Source of the DNA: a virus
Virus record (IMG/VR): IMGVR_UViG_3300030103_003269
Coordinates: 1-32,233 of that record
DNA length: 32,233 bases
Reading direction: 5' to 3' (one strand)
In this document: in pieces, positions 31,520-32,233 of the stretch
How positions within the stretch are numbered: the first letter of the stretch is position 1
Layout of the letters: the number at the start of each line of letters is the position of its first letter
Program-made: the position numbers and the translations under genes
The notes under the pieces: generated by a model
Database searches by the model: none
What the model saw: the letters and a program-made list of their open reading frames with translations, nothing else
Told to the model about the DNA's origin: nothing

Positions 31520-31594
31520 CTATTTAAAAACCTTGTTTCTACGGCCTTTATAGTTGCTGGATTTCTTCACTTCTTGACTTTTAGGTGTTACCAT
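31520..31594 (-). CDS. Possible 24-aa basic peptide in the non-coding region
   Basis: ATG at 31594: MVTPKSQEVKKSSNYKGRRN then KVFK and TAG. It lies in the GC-richer segment between the late terminator and the early promoter. The composition (Lys, Arg, Ser) is unlike random AT-rich translation. Too short to prove; the same DNA could be a structured leader or small RNA instead. Confidence 0.3.
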   Translation of the reverse strand: MVTPKSQEVKKSSNYKGRRNKVFK

Positions 31595-31673
31595 ACTAAA
31601 GCACGTAAGAAAGTCTCTTAAATCGAATGCCAGACACCTTAGAATTAATTTTAAAGATTTTAGATCACTGCAT

Positions 31674-31702
31674 AAAAAAACCCCTAAATTAATAGAGGTT
31701 TT
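31674..31702 (-). terminator. Intrinsic terminator closing the late block
   Basis: Minus strand AAAACCTCTA, loop TTAATT, TAGGGGTTTT (10 bp with one U-G pair), followed by TTTTTTT in total (31680-31674). Lies 49 bases after the phosphoesterase stop at 31751, and before the non-coding region. Confidence 0.85.
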
Positions 31703-31750
31703 AAACACAACATAACACAAAGATTTAACTTTTATGCAAAACAAATATAG

Positions 31751-32233
31751 TTAAATTATTGGAAATTGTCTTGAATCAATTGCACATTTTAATTGTCTTT
31801 TATCATTGATTCTTTCTCTTGAAAAATTTAAAGTTAGAATTCTACCGCCTAAGATTTTAACTGGAGCTCCACGTTCAATATGCCAGCCACTACTTCCGTC
31901 TCCGTACTCATCTTTATAGCAACCTGTAATCATTGAGTGAATGTATTTATGCTTTACTTCACATATATTTTTTCTTATATATAAAATTTCTTTTGCATCT
32001 GTTCTGGAACTATTTTCGTGAATATGTCCCATTGTAAAAATATCAGCTTCATAATTTGTTAACGCTCTTGTTAAATTTATTGCTCCTTTTGTTACAACTC
32101 CTCCACCACCAGCTCCGTGGTAATATTTCAACTTCACACTTTTATGCATACTATTCTGAATGTAATTAAATATTATCCAACCACCATAGCCACCTGTTAA
32201 AATATTAGAACTGCATTTATAATTTATTAAATC
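31751..32233 (-). CDS. Metallophosphoesterase, C-terminal part (continues from 1-525)
   Basis: Open to the right window edge; bases 32099-32233 repeat 1-135. In the joined 290-residue protein this part holds residues from about 131 to the end, including H169 (YYHGAGGGG), ADIFTMGHIHENSS (GHIH at 199-202), and a C-terminal domain (SMITGCYKDEYGDGSSGWH, VKILGGRILTLNF). The GHxH motif and H169 complete the metal-binding set begun at the other end, which supports the circular join. Confidence 0.85.
   Translation of the reverse strand, partial: DLINYKCSSNILTGGYGGWIIFNYIQNSMHKSVKLKYYHGAGGGGVVTKGAINLTRALTNYEADIFTMGHIHENSSRTDAKEILYIRKNICEVKHKYIHSMITGCYKDEYGDGSSGWHIERGAPVKILGGRILTLNFSRERINDKRQLKCAIDSRQFPII
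32099..32233. repeat. Terminal direct repeat, right copy
   Basis: Matches 1-135 with 4 mismatches, no gaps. See the left copy. All bases fall inside the phosphoesterase gene, so the repeat has no separate function visible here. Confidence 0.9.

Larger units (their letters stand above)
31384..31750. other. Main non-coding region: terminator, GC-richer segment, DnaA-box-like cluster, early promoter
   Basis: Reading in the minus direction: late-block terminator (31674-31702), a TTTTAGATC site (31663), a segment 31551-31640 with visibly higher GC (about 39%) than the genome and holding a possible 24-codon ORF, then a very AT-rich part with three DnaA-box-like repeats (31466-31502) and a promoter-like pair before the first early gene. 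The only sizeable intergenic region in the genome, so the best place for origin and master control. Confidence 0.75.

Noticed and set aside
31520-31744. A 74-codon ORF across the late terminator
   Set aside because: Its 5' part would be translated through the terminator hairpin and reads as Cys/Leu/Phe noise; only the last 24 codons have a plausible own start.
1-32233. Prophage or plasmid interpretation
   Set aside because: Full virion, packaging and lysis modules are present and the ends overlap; no integrase, repressor, partition or mobilisation genes are visible. The ParB-like domain is of the nuclease/modification type without a ParA.

Overview
The window looks like the complete genome of a small AT-rich tailed phage (siphovirus-like) of a Bacteroidota host, most likely a flavobacterium. 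The first 135 bases recur as the last 135 (1-135 versus 32099-32233, 4 mismatches), and a metallophosphoesterase gene stays in frame across that join, so the molecule is circular or terminally redundant with a unit of about 32,098 bp. The host call rests on protein families I associate with flavobacterial phages (DUF6712-like connector, DUF6291-like replication protein, a portal with an F-like tail, XkdF-like protease), the very low GC and the lack of Shine-Dalgarno sequences. I saw no tRNA, rRNA, CRISPR, IS element, integrase or lysogeny repressor.

Every gene I accept is on the minus strand, so transcription runs from high to low coordinates. There are two blocks. The early/replication block (31383 down to 23827) starts at a 367-base non-coding region holding a DnaA-box-like cluster and a promoter candidate. 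It encodes small regulators, a strongly acidic protein, a cytosine-C5 DNA methyltransferase, a DnaA-domain-IV-like protein, a DUF6291-like replication protein, a RecA/DnaB-like ATPase, NinG, an ERF annealing protein, a YqaJ-like exonuclease and an SSB-like protein, and ends at a strong terminator (23742-23770).

The late block (23721 down through position 1 to 31751) starts with an ECF-type sigma factor. It continues with two small proteins, a Cys-rich conserved protein, a ParB-like/methyltransferase/glycosyltransferase cassette, the terminase subunits, tail genes up to the tape measure, then protease, scaffold, major capsid, portal and connector, fibres with LamG domains, a lysis cassette (holin, two spanin-like proteins, an L,D-transpeptidase-like lysin) and the metallophosphoesterase. 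It ends at a terminator at 31674-31702.

Three signals go beyond routine annotation. (1) All 12 GATC tetranucleotides I could find lie inside one asymmetric octamer, TTTAGATC; GATC is otherwise absent. (2) An upstream element, AAC-N15-CGTTATATA, precedes three late genes at identical internal spacing, with a fourth partial copy; this is ECF-sigma architecture and fits the phage's own sigma-like gene, and in three of the four cases it would give almost leaderless mRNAs. (3) A T9 slippery run in the probable tail-assembly chaperone gene leads into a -1 frame encoding a recognisable domain, while frame 0 also stays open for 87 more codons, so about 265 bp look dual-coding.
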